A DNA stretch of 64,000 nt from Bugula neritina (lineage: Eukaryota; Bryozoa; Gymnolaemata; Cheilostomatida; Bugulidae): positions 432,001 through 496,000 of the forward strand of contig OZ037765.1 of the NCBI GenBank assembly GCA_964035545.1, written 5' to 3'. Position 1 is the first letter of the stretch. Every line of letters begins with the position of its first letter. A program made the position numbers and the translations under genes. Below, one piece after another: positions 47,501-55,993 of this stretch. Under the pieces are notes generated by a model that was given only the letters and a program-made list of their open reading frames with translations, did not search any database and was not told the origin of the DNA.

Positions 47501-49983
47501 GTATAATATAGTATAATGTGCTACAGTACAGTAATATAATATAGTATAATGTGCTACAATACAGTAGTATAATATAGTATAATGTGCTACAATACAGTAG
47601 TATAATATAGTACAATGTGCTACAATACAGTAGTATAATATAGTATAATGTGCTACAATACAGTAGTATAATATAGTATAATGTGCTACAATACAGTAGT
47701 ATAATATAGTGTAATGTGCTACAGTACAGTAGTATAATATAGTATAATGTGCTACAGTACAGTAGTATAATATAGTATAATGTGCTACAATACAGTAGTA
47801 TAATACCACGGACAACAATAGACCAGTCAGTACCAAAAGTGTCAGATGTTAGTGATACTTACCGGCCAGTTCCTGCAGGCCAACCTAAACAGCTTGCTGA
47901 TTCTCTGCAGGATAGCTCCTTCTATTTCTACTTTCTTGTCATTATAGCCTCTGGTCTAATATAACAACATGCTACACAGTGTCATATGATAACAACAACA
48001 TGCTACACAGTGTCAGATGATAACAATATGCTACATAGTGTCATATGATAACAACAACATGCTACACAGTGTCATATGATAACAACAACATGCTACACAG
48101 TGCCATATGATAACAACATGCTACACAGTGTCATATGATAACAACAACATGCTACACAGTGTCATATGATAACAACAACATGCTACACAGTGTCATATGA
48201 TAACAACAACATGCTACACAGTGTCATATGATAACAACAACATGCTACACAGTGTCAAATGATAACAACAACATGCTACACAGTGTCATATGATAACAAC
48301 AACATGCTACACAGTGTCATATGATAACAACAACATGCTACACAGTGTCATATGATAACAACAACATGCTACACAGTGTCATATGATAACAACAACATGC
48401 TACACAGTGTCAAATGATAACAACAACATGCTACACAGTGTCAAATGGTAGTGAGATGCCAGCCATTACTAGCACCAGGTACAGTTTAGAGAAAAATGTT
48501 GCTCAGCATAAGATATGCGAATAAACCAATCAGCAATGCGATAACAAAACCCACCTTACGACGGAGCCAAATGAGTTCGAGCAACTTCGTCTCATACTTG
48601 ACATACATCAAATAATCCTGCTTGTCTTTCACTCGTCTCCTCAGTTTGTATTCAAACAACTTCCTCCTACTAACTATCTTCCTGCATCACAAGAAACAAA
48701 ACCAATTGCTCTTGAGCTAATACTAGTATATGCTACATTCCAGTAGACTGATACTAGCATCTTGATAAGACCAGCAACTGAGCAAGATTCATAACTAAAT
48801 TATTTACTAAATAAATTTACTGTTACTTCATCGAGAGCAATTCTTAACTTTTCTTGCATTCAAAATAAAAAAATGTTTTATTGTTTTATTTAAACCTGGC
48901 ATTTGCTAGCGAATTTGTGTTCTTGAAAACAAAAAGCAACATAAAAATATGTCATAATAAAATACTACTCTGTAAGTATAGGTATATTCATATTAATATA
49001 TTTTGTTTTAAATCACATTGTTCAAAGTCTATTACCAATGTATGTAGGTACGATAATAATAAAATGATGGCCAACAAATTTGCTATTTATATTGATCATT
49101 GAGATTATGCTTCTACTTATAAAGACAGAGTGAGACGTGGATATTCATATCAACAAAATAACATAAAAATAACTTGCTAACGGATAACAGTTAAATTTTA
49201 TAATATAAATAATCATAATGATAATGAACTGTGGGTGAGTAAAAAAAATTAATTCAAAATTTAAATTATATATTCAATTGGTTACAAATAAATATATTAT
49301 TATTAATAACAATATGAATGCTTAAATTTGATTATATTGAGTTTGACTATGTCTATTGAGTATTGAAATAAAGTTTAAAGCAAAATCACAAGTTTCAATA
49401 AATCGATTTAAGTTTAAAACAATAAAATCAAATGATAAAACTAAAAGTTAAAGCCAACACTAAACGTATAAGTAATTGTAAATAAACTCAAAATTTACAG
49501 TAGTTAGAGTAGCAGTAAGTCAAAGTGCAACACTAGAATACTTTCTTTATTAGCGTTACAAACAACAGCACCACTCATACTCATAGTAACAGTAATTGCA
49601 GCATTAAGTCTAACACCAACAGTTACAAGAACTGTAAGTGTTATATATAACAACAAACAACTCAAAGTGAAAATGTAACTCACACTCAAACTGTAAGTGT
49701 TAGTGTAAGTCGAAGCGGCCCGTACCGGGGGTAGTGAAACTAAAGCCTAAAGTTAAACAGTTTGAGTAAACGTACTTTGATTACGGCAACTGTTCAACTT
49801 CATATTTTTTCAGAGTACCATTGTGATTGTTGGCTTACAGTTACAGCTACTTGGACTTTTACTTTTAATTACGGCTTACAGCTCAACTTACTTTACTTCC
49901 GAATGATCAAACAGTCCAGCATGTTCAAGTTGTTGAACTTCATTTGTCATTTCCTCGAGGGTCTGTTGCACATACTCCCCCAT
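29507..49983 (-). CDS. UTP6: UTP6, U3 snoRNA-associated protein (SSU processome), 590 aa
   Basis: Nucleolar HAT-repeat protein of the small-subunit processome, needed for 18S rRNA maturation. Eighteen exons in order: 49892-49983, 48555-48681, 47863-47955, 46558-46608, 46392-46455, 46077-46195, 44735-44767, 44569-44628, 43724-43811, 43452-43536, 43258-43343, 42630-42704, 32750-32892, 31429-31605, 31257-31337, 30636-30812, 30174-30246, 29507-29655. Phases agree throughout and total 1773 nt, close to human UTP6 (597 aa). Recognisable stretches: MGEYVQQTLEEM at the start, SRRKLFEYKLRRR, ISKLFRLACRNW, LWLSAAKFELEAILSVESAR, LKEKYLDWMFLFRGINKTRA and the terminal VWLDAMAWEQAHGDLSRVSVL, all colinear with the family. 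HAT helices carry the usual W and E/Y positions. Intron 12 (32893-42629, 9.7 kb) holds a nested gene and most of the locus's repeats. A missed small exon pair in intron 12 cannot be excluded. Confidence 0.93.
30241..30600 (-). repeat. 40-bp array made of the UTP6 exon 17 acceptor
   Basis: Nine units of exactly 40 bases. On the minus strand each contains TTCTCTAG followed by TGTGAAGTT, the same as the real acceptor and first nine bases of UTP6 exon 17 (which starts at 30246). The exon-proximal unit is the functional site and the other eight are copies in the upstream intron. Variation is limited to single substitutions. Confidence 0.93.
30845..31250 (-). repeat. 22-bp array next to the UTP6 intron 15 donor
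   Basis: About 18 copies of AGTAATACGGTATATAATACAC (+ strand sense). The array abuts the donor of exon 15 (GAG|GTACTATACC), whose first intron bases resemble the minus-strand unit (ACCGTATTACTG). It is open in three minus-strand frames, so the 128-132 residue frames there are artefacts. Confidence 0.88.
31618..32748 (-). repeat. 16-bp array of GTAAGT donors filling UTP6 intron 13
   Basis: About 70 copies of a unit that reads CAGTAAGTATAATATA on the minus strand. The true donor of exon 13 (TGG|GTAAGTGTAATATAC) is the first unit, and the last unit (AGTAAGTACT) ends 15 bases before the acceptor of exon 14. The intron is therefore almost nothing but repeated AGTAAGT donors. Confidence 0.93.
33395..33540. 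repeat. G-rich array with quadruplex potential
   Basis: Four to five units of GTGTAGCACACAGTGAGGG with runs of three to six G between them (for example GAGGGAGGGGGGAGGGGG). The + strand could form G-quadruplexes; the minus strand is the UTP6 transcript sense and is C-rich. Confidence 0.75.
33556..34345. mobile_element. 790-bp inverted-repeat element rich in GATCGATCT
   Basis: The left end CACCGGCTTCCCATGGACC and the reverse complement of the right end CACGGGCTTTCCATTTACC are inverted copies that continue through ATCTCAGATC and GATCGATCT motifs. Both flanks carry AAG (33553-33555 and 34346-34348), a possible 3-bp target duplication. Subterminal copies of CCATGGAAAGACGCC with GATCGATCT occur on the left side. 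There is no transposase frame inside, so it is non-autonomous. The superfamily is unknown; a CAC start with a 3-bp duplication recalls CACTA-type elements, but that is weak. Confidence 0.55.
34405..34587 (+). CDS. Small ORF of 60 aa inside UTP6 intron 12, doubtful
   Basis: An ATG in a good context (AACATGGC) opens 60 codons rich in Lys and Arg (for example FGRKKWKRMHLLDKLFLKQK). No domain is recognised and no splice partner is evident. It starts 60 bases after an inverted-repeat element. Its amino-acid makeup is less biased than the repeat-derived frames nearby, but length and isolation make it doubtful. Confidence 0.15.
   Translation: MAAVTGNMKSPVKGTQMCSFNAARYSGLRGEFGRKKWKRMHLLDKLFLKQKRDEISTRSW
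35121..35171. repeat. GCAGTA/GCAGCA trinucleotide repeat
   Basis: About 17 triplets of AGC/AGT type. On the minus strand it encodes a Cys/Tyr run in a spurious frame. It lies within UTP6 intron 12. Confidence 0.8.
35172..37300. other. UTP6 intron 12, unique part
   Basis: AT-rich intronic sequence with no supportable exon. Short CAGGTAATA repeats occur at 36815-36865. Confidence 0.45.
37308..37700. repeat. 22-bp tandem array in UTP6 intron 12
   Basis: About 17 copies of GTGTACTGGTATACTATACAGT. The unit contains the near-palindrome TGGTATACTATACA. It is open in three + strand frames and gives spurious frames of 92-135 residues. Confidence 0.9.
38103..38292. repeat. 17-bp array with minus-strand AGTAAGT
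   Basis: Eleven copies of TACCTCTATACTTACTC. Read on the UTP6 strand, each unit contains AGTAAGTATAG, a full donor consensus. It lies deep inside intron 12, far from the real donor at 42629. Confidence 0.88.
40193..41324 (+). CDS. Nested single-pass membrane protein, 286 aa, unknown family
   Basis: Two exons, 40193-40519 and 40791-41324, lie on the strand opposite UTP6 and inside its intron 12. The intron uses a GC donor (GAG|GCAAGT) and a standard acceptor (TGTTACAG), phase 0. The protein begins with about eight residues, then a hydrophobic segment (residues about 8-31, FYVGILIPTIITIAVFLGFL) followed by the basic KHNRNKRQQAR, which predicts a signal-anchor with the long tail in the cytoplasm. 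The tail is rich in Ser, Thr and Tyr and has a proline patch (ALPATPP). It ends SSMESSQV, whose last residues S-Q-V match a class I PDZ-binding motif. No known family is recognised; a scaffold or adhesion-linked adaptor is only a guess. Confidence 0.75.
41682..41687 (+). terminator. Poly(A) signal of the nested gene
   Basis: AATAAA 358 bases after the stop codon at 41324, the first canonical signal on this strand. Confidence 0.45.
42208..42310. repeat. ACATGTATCTAC short array
   Basis: About eight 12-bp units (ACATGTATCTAC or ACTTGTATCTAC) in UTP6 intron 12. Confidence 0.7.
43850..44562 (-). repeat. 17-bp array grown from the UTP6 intron 8 donor
   Basis: About 42 copies of AGTAACTGTGAGTACAC with shorter variants. 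On the UTP6 strand the intron starts AGA|GTAAGTACTCACAG, and the units read GTAACTGTGTACTCACAG, so the donor region merges into the array and each unit ends in an acceptor-like CTCACAG. Three overlapping minus-strand frames of 228-268 residues are artefacts. Confidence 0.9.
44771..46070 (-). repeat. 17-bp array grown from the UTP6 exon 7 acceptor
   Basis: About 76 copies of TAATATAAACAGTAGAG or its TATAG variant. On the UTP6 strand the exon 7 acceptor is TTTATATTACAG|CTG and each unit reads TTTATATTACTCTACTG, so the array starts at the splice site and repeats its pyrimidine-rich part. It fills the whole 1.3-kb intron 6. The 498-codon frame here is an artefact. Confidence 0.93.
46200..46385 (-). 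repeat. 20-bp array, UTP6 intron 5
   Basis: About nine copies of ACATATGTGACTACAGTGAA or its GTG variant. On the UTP6 strand each unit contains CACTGTAG, similar to the real acceptor of exon 6 (TTGTATTGTAG). It fills the 196-bp intron. Confidence 0.85.
46622..47808 (-). repeat. 33-bp array, UTP6 intron 3
   Basis: About 36 copies of a 33-bp unit with AATACAGTAGTATAATATAG and TATAATGTGCTAC. On the UTP6 strand the unit contains CTGTATTGTAGCACATT, similar to the true acceptor TTGTTTTGTAG|CAGG. The period is a multiple of three, so minus-strand frames of 327 and 412 residues appear. They are not genes. Confidence 0.93.
47962..48445 (-). repeat. 31-bp array, UTP6 intron 2
   Basis: About 16 copies of a unit with AACAACAACATGCTACACAG and TGTCATATGAT. 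It lies directly upstream of the exon 3 acceptor; on the UTP6 strand the last unit grades into GTTGTTATATTAG. Confidence 0.9.
48682..49891. other. UTP6 intron 1, with patterned sequence
   Basis: No exon is seen. From about 49440 to 49880 the text has the same style of loosely repeated words (AGTCAAAG, AGTAACAGTAA, ACTGTAAGTGTTA) as the left end of the window. Confidence 0.45.
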
Positions 49984-50610
49984 GGTTGCTTAAAGTGTAA
50001 ATTACTTACAAAAGATATTGAAGCAAGGTAAGGAAAAACGCTGACAACGCTTTAGAGTGTAGAGAGGGGAAAATCAATTCAATTGTCTAACTTAAATTTG
50101 AAACTGCAACTCCGGTTTCAGTTTGTGTCAACATGTTGTCTTCCATGCCTTCTTAGTTTGAGAAAAATTTAGGGCCTTTTTAACTATAGTTTTTTTTATG
50201 AGTTATAATAAAAACAAATACGACGGCAATTTAATTTTAACCGATCCAATAACACCTATTGTAACAATAATAATAAAAAAAGAATGCTATAGAGTTGCCC
50301 TCTCTTAAACGGCATTGCCACTAGAATGACGCTGTATATTATTTCGAGCCTACGGGCGTGTATTTAAAAACTCACAAGAAGTTGTCTAAACTTTCATCCA
50401 CTGATATCTTCGTAAACAGAATTACAAGGCTTTGAAAGTAGAGCTCGTGCAGCTGCAGACGTCGATAGCAGCAGACAGCGGTAGAGTAACTATTTTGCTA
50501 GTTCCACCACCTCCTAATTCTTACCTCATATTTATATTTGATATCATACGTCCCAGTTGCTAAAAAGTCTTCAATTCCTACATTACTAGTTTGAATTATA
50601 CAATTGAAAA
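49984..50610. promoter_or_regulatory. UTP6-DMC1 divergent intergenic region
   Basis: The UTP6 start (minus) and the DMC1 start (plus) are 627 bases apart, head to head, so this interval must hold both promoters. No TATA box is obvious near either start. Confidence 0.5.
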
Positions 50611-53600
50611 ATGCAAGCTGATCAAGTAGTTGAAGAAGAGTTGGACCATGCAGATCTTGATGATGATGTATGTTTATTTACATTTACTTTTACTTTATGT
50701 TGTAGTTTTAAAAAGAATTAGAATGGCTAAAAGTAAATCTAATCAATTGTTTATAATAATAAATACGATCATTAATAATATCTTACTCTACTAAATATTA
50801 TAACGTTTAATATTATAAATCTATAATTATATTTATTAATCATTTTTATTCATGTCATTCAGTTAGACTGTTGACGGTGTGATAGCTATTAATTATTTAA
50901 TAAAATACTATTATAAATATAATTTATTAATTATTATTATAATTATTAAATTTAATGATTATATTTATTGTATTAAATTTAATTTATAATTTTCAACTGT
51001 TTGTTATCATTATGACTAGGATTTACTAAAATATTTATCTTTATTCAATTTTAGAAAGCTTGCACTTCAGTAACGGTGACAGTCTATCAGTATGGAATAA
51101 AAACTACATTTACCTTAAACTTAAAGCTTTGGGATCCTGTTGGGTTACTTACTTCTATAACTGGTTTTACCAATGCCAGCTCACGTTATAAATAAAAATG
51201 AAAATAATACTTTAGTAAAAGTTATATCTGATCACTTGGCTTTGTCCACAGTTGACTGAATTTAATTAACTCTGCTCATTTTCTAAAATTAAATGAATAG
51301 TTTTAGCGTAATTATAAAATATAGATCTAGCAATAATAATATAATATTGATTATAAAGGTGTACAATACTATAATAATATTAATATAAGGCCCATATGTG
51401 TTATCAATTTTTTGTAGCTTCGAACCAGCGTGTTTTTATGAATATAATTAATTCACAATAAAATTTAGTTTAATGAATTTTTCTGTCTCTAGCATATAGG
51501 TTTTGATATTATTATTATTTTCAGCACATTACCGTAAAACATTTAAATTGTTTTCTTTTATTTGTTTCAGGAATCTTTTTTCCAAGATATAGATTTGCTT
51601 CAAAATCATGGAATTGTAAGTAAGCATTTAAATTTGAATAATAAATTGATTTCAATATTTTTAAATTTTTATGCACAACTTAAATATAACCAACAATTAT
51701 TTAAATTGTTCTAACAATATATTTTAAATTACCGCACTTCTTTCACACTCCAATCACTCACTTCCAAATAGTGAACTCTCCTTTTACTATTTAGAATGCT
51801 GCTGATCTAAAGAAGTTGAAGCAAGCTGGAATATGTACAGTGAAAGTAAGACTATATATGATTAGTTTCTATATACTATCAATCCACCTGAGTCTAATAT
51901 TACTCCACCTATATGATCACTTATATAATGTACACTGTATACTTATATAATGTACACTGTATACTTATATGATGTACACTGTATACTTATATAATGTACA
52001 CTGTATACTTATATAATGTACACTGTATACTTATATAATGTGCACTGTATACATATATAATGTACACTGTATACTTATATAATGTACACTGTATACTTAT
52101 ATAATGTACATTGTATACTTATATAATGTACACTGTATACTTATATAATGTACACTGTATACTTATATAATGTGCACTGTATACTTATATAATGTACACT
52201 GTATACTTATATAATGTCCACTGTATACTTATATGATGTGCACTGTATACTTATATAATCTACAGGGCGTTCAAATGACTACGAGAAAGCGTCTCTGTAA
52301 TATCAAAGGTATCTCAGAGGCTAAAATGGAAAAGATTAAAGAAGCATGCACGAAAATAGCTGGAGTAAGATATATATATAATATAATATAGAACAATATA
52401 ATATAGTATAATATACTATAATATGATATGATACAGTGTAGTATAAGATAATATTCCTATGCTATACTATAATATAATACAGTGTAATATAAGATAATAT
52501 TCCTGTGCTATACTATAATATAATACAGTGTAATATAAGATAATATTCCTATGCTATACTATAATATAATATATAAACACTTCGGCAGGAAGGAGGATTC
52601 TGTACAGCTCTGGAATTTGCTGATAAAAGGAAATCAGTGTTCCAGTTGTCTACTGGTAGTGCAGAGTTGGAGTGAGTTCATATGGTTGTCTAAATAATAT
52701 ACGTTGTGTGGTTGGCCGAGTACTGACTATGTATGATTTCTGTGTTCACAAGCTCACAGCTGTGTAAAACATGTGAGTATTATTGCTGAATTTTATAGTA
52801 AACTGATAGGAGGAGGAATTGAAAGTATGTCCATAACTGAAGTGTTTGGGGAGTTTAGATCAGGAAAGACACAGCTCTCCCACACTCTCTGTGGTAAGAT
52901 ATGAACACTCAAGTTAAATCACAGCAATTACAATTATCATACATTATATAACTTATTATTATATTTATTTATACTTGTTGAGTATTATATATTACCACTT
53001 GATGATGTGTGTAGTGCTCTACTGTGTGTTACAGAATTTACAATGTGTAAAATAACATTCAGATTGAATAAGAGATTGCATACCTTAAAACAGGAATGGA
53101 ATATCTAATTATATTTCAGCTACAACCTTGCAGTTTTAGAGTTGTGTGCACATGTGAATTGATATTTACTAGAATATACCCATAATCTCCATTCACTCAG
53201 TAATCATCTTATTGCTGTAATTAGCTCTGTGAGCATAATCAAAAAAAGTTTTGCATAAAAACTGACTGATATATTTGTGATGATTTGTGAATTTAAATAA
53301 AATCTACCTGAATAGAAGTTGGCAACAAGCAAAATGTGTTCACCAGGACTTAAAATTTTATTTTTCTCAAAGTACCATTTGTGCTTTGACTGTAATTTTC
53401 TTCGTGGAGTGCAAAGTTAAAGATTAACTGTCAAACTATTTTTAAATACTAGGATATAATTGGGGAAATTATTTACTGAGTTTTTAAAAACTGATGTTGG
53501 CGAAGCATTTGCAATTGATTGAAACTCTACTTCCACATATTATGTTTGCTGGCTAAGGTGTGTTTGAATTATTCTAAGCTAAGCTGCCTGGTAATATAAC

Positions 53601-54989
53601 ATACAGCAGTGTCTCAGTGTACTCATTGTAGTGACAACTCAAATGCCTGGATCAAATGGCTATTCTGGTGGCAAGGTTATATTTCTAGACACGGAAAATA
53701 CGTTGTATCCTTCTAATACGATTATTACTCGCTATCATTCTACTTTAATATAGATTGATCTACCTTCAATATATTATAATAAAACAAAGACAAGTTGCTG
53801 GCAGTTGTCATCTCTTGACTTCAGCTATACCATAACATGTGTCCTCTTACTCATTTCCTTAACGCTCATGCTACTCAGTCGACCAGATAGACTGAGAGAC
53901 ATTGCCGACAGGTTTAACCTTGACCAAAGCGCAGTGCTAGATAACGTGCTATATGCTCGGGCTTACACCAGTGAGCACCAGTTTGAGCTGCTCGACTTTG
54001 TGGCAGCTAAATTTCACGAAGAACCTGGAGTATTCAAACTTCTGGTAGGAATTCTTCTGTTATATAACCAACAGTAGCTTATATTGATCTTCTCTCTCAC
54101 TCACTGCTATAGTATATCACACAGTAGGTGCTAGCTCTGCTATAGTATATCACACAGTATGTGCTAGCTCTGCTATAGTATATCACACAGTATGTGCTAG
54201 CTCTGTATAGCATGTTCTGCTTGGTTCTTGTATATATAGGTGGTGGACTCCATCATGGCCCTATTCAGAGTAGATTTCACTGGAAGGGGTGAACTGGCCG
54301 ACAGACAGCAAAAACTGGCGCAGATGTTGTCCAGATTACAGAAGATTTCAGAAGGTAAGTTACAAACCCTCGCTAGTTCCCGTTGTTATACAAGTAACTA
54401 TGTATAGTAAGTACTAATTATGATGGTACTAACGTGAAGTATCTCTGTCGCCAGAGTTCAACGTAGCCGTCTTCATAACCAACCAAATGACGGCTGACCC
54501 TGGTGCCACCATGTCTTTCCAAGCGGACCCCAAGAAACCAGTCGGTGGCCATATCTTAGCCCATGCATCTACCACTCGAATTTCTCTCAGAAAGGGAAGG
54601 GGTGAACTGAGAATAGCTAAGATATATGACAGGTAATTCAAGTATTCAACCCATTGAAGTTGAATGTAAACTTTTGCCATGCTTATATCTATTATAAAGA
54701 GCTGTTTTTATAGTTCTTTGTATAGTACTAATGTATGTTGTCTATTCAGATAGCAGATTTGTACAGGGATATTCTCAGTTTCACGTATTCTAATGGGTAA
54801 ATGAAATTATTTAGGACTGAGCGGTGTTTTAAAGCACAACTAAGGTATATTTAGACTCCTATAACATGTAATGACTATTGCAGAAAGTTATTTATTACTA
54901 ATATATTGTTTGCTTGTAGTCCAAACATGCCTGAAAACGAGGCCACGTTTGCCATCACAGGTGGTGGAATTGCTGATGGGAAAGAATAG
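50611..54989 (+). CDS. DMC1: DMC1 meiotic recombinase, 343 aa, 11 exons
   Basis: Meiosis-specific RecA/Rad51-family recombinase that forms filaments on single-stranded DNA and drives strand exchange between homologues. Exons: 50611-50667, 51571-51615, 51795-51845, 52266-52364, 52589-52671, 52799-52893, 53632-53704, 53879-54044, 54240-54354, 54455-54632, 54920-54989; phases agree (1032 nt), against 340 aa in human. Visible: [20 protein letters not shown] and the helix-hairpin-helix-type N-domain, GIQMTTR-like [15 protein letters not shown], Walker A GEFRSGKT (about 129-136), Walker B LLVVD (about 222-226), [20 protein letters not shown], and the C-terminal [17 protein letters not shown]. The hallmark MTTR segment and colinearity with DMC1 rather than RAD51 make the assignment firm. 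Intron 1 is 903 bases and intron 6 is 738. Confidence 0.96.
51920..52258 (+). repeat. 22-bp array, DMC1 intron 3
   Basis: About 15 copies of TATACTTATATAATGTACACTG filling the 420-bp intron. The final unit ends TATAATCTACAG, which is the functional acceptor of exon 4 (ends 52265), so the acceptor is a variant unit. Confidence 0.9.
52366..52570 (+). repeat. AT-rich array, DMC1 intron 4
   Basis: Begins at the donor (GTAAGATATATA) and continues with three copies of a roughly 60-bp block that includes AAGATAATATTCCTATGCTA. The block repeats the donor-like TAAGATAAT. Confidence 0.75.
54100..54208 (+). repeat. About 43-bp triple repeat, DMC1 intron 8
   Basis: Three copies of CTGCTATAGTATATCACACA plus GTATGTGCTAGCT within the 195-bp intron. 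Each copy contains a GTATGT donor core and CTATAG. Confidence 0.75.
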
Positions 54990-55140
54990 AGTCTTGGATT
55001 CTACTATTAGTGTTATTATTGACTCTAACTCAATTTGTTGTTACTCTTTGTTATATTATATGCTAGTTTTTATTGTTGATTGAAATGTATATATTTTTAT
55101 AAACCCACTCAATTTATATTACTATTGTGTTCTGTTATGA

Positions 55141-55146
55141 AATAAA
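55141..55146 (+). terminator. DMC1 poly(A) signal
   Basis: AATAAA 152 bases after the DMC1 stop. Confidence 0.6.
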
Positions 55147-55993
55147 CCACATAGCAGAGCTAAACTAGGTGGCTGTTTGCTGGACCAGTACTGTGACACT
55201 TCAATATTTTAAATTTGAAGTTTGTTGAACTCACAGTTGTTGTAAGCTTGCTTATACAGCATTTCTTATACAACCTCCACAAAAATATGCAATGTGATAA
55301 TTTTGTCTTACTCCAATCTCGAAACCTTCAACCCACAGTAGCAATATGAACGTATACAAGTTGCTTATCAATGTTTGGAAGCGTCTGAATATAATCTATA
55401 ACTAAATTTAATATTTCAAGCAATAATTTTACAGTATATTTATGTAATGGAAATTATCAAACTAGAATACCAACTATACAGTTATTTATAATTGCAAATA
55501 GCAAAACATCAATCCAATATTCAATACAGTTCTCAGCTAGAGTAGTTGCATTGTAGTGTACATGGCTAATAACTTTCCTTTAATCTAATATTTATTTATT
55601 GTCTCATGCAAAATAAATAGCTGCAATATGTAATTATAATTGATTCAGTAATTATAGAGGTCGATGCAGAATAATAAATTAGATACTTAAAACTTATACG
55701 ATTACACAAACTATAACTTGTAAGGATAAAATAGTTCTGTACATATAGTTGGCTACACCTTAAAAAGTTGTTGTTGCACCTGAACATTATAAGAAGAAGA
55801 AAACATCATTAGCATGGGTTTTGCTTTTCAAAATAATCTACATACATTTTATAATAATATGCAACTTAGATTATGTAACTGTCATATATAACATTATGTA
55901 ATGCAATAAAACAGGAAATAATATTACTATAAGCAACAGATATCAAAAACCAGAACACGGTGTGACATAGGGCTATATTTGAACAGCTCATTG
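55147..55993. other. Convergent DMC1 / Roco-caspase 3' region
   Basis: AT-rich sequence between two convergent genes, with no coding signal. It should contain the Roco-caspase 3' UTR on the minus strand; a candidate signal (AATAAA, minus strand) lies near 55591-55600. Confidence 0.45.

Noticed and set aside
46598-47836. Open frames of 412 and 327 codons on the minus strand
   Set aside because: A 33-bp tandem unit (multiple of three) without stops gives perfect peptide repeats. The true UTP6 exons 3 and 4 lie at its edges in proper phase.
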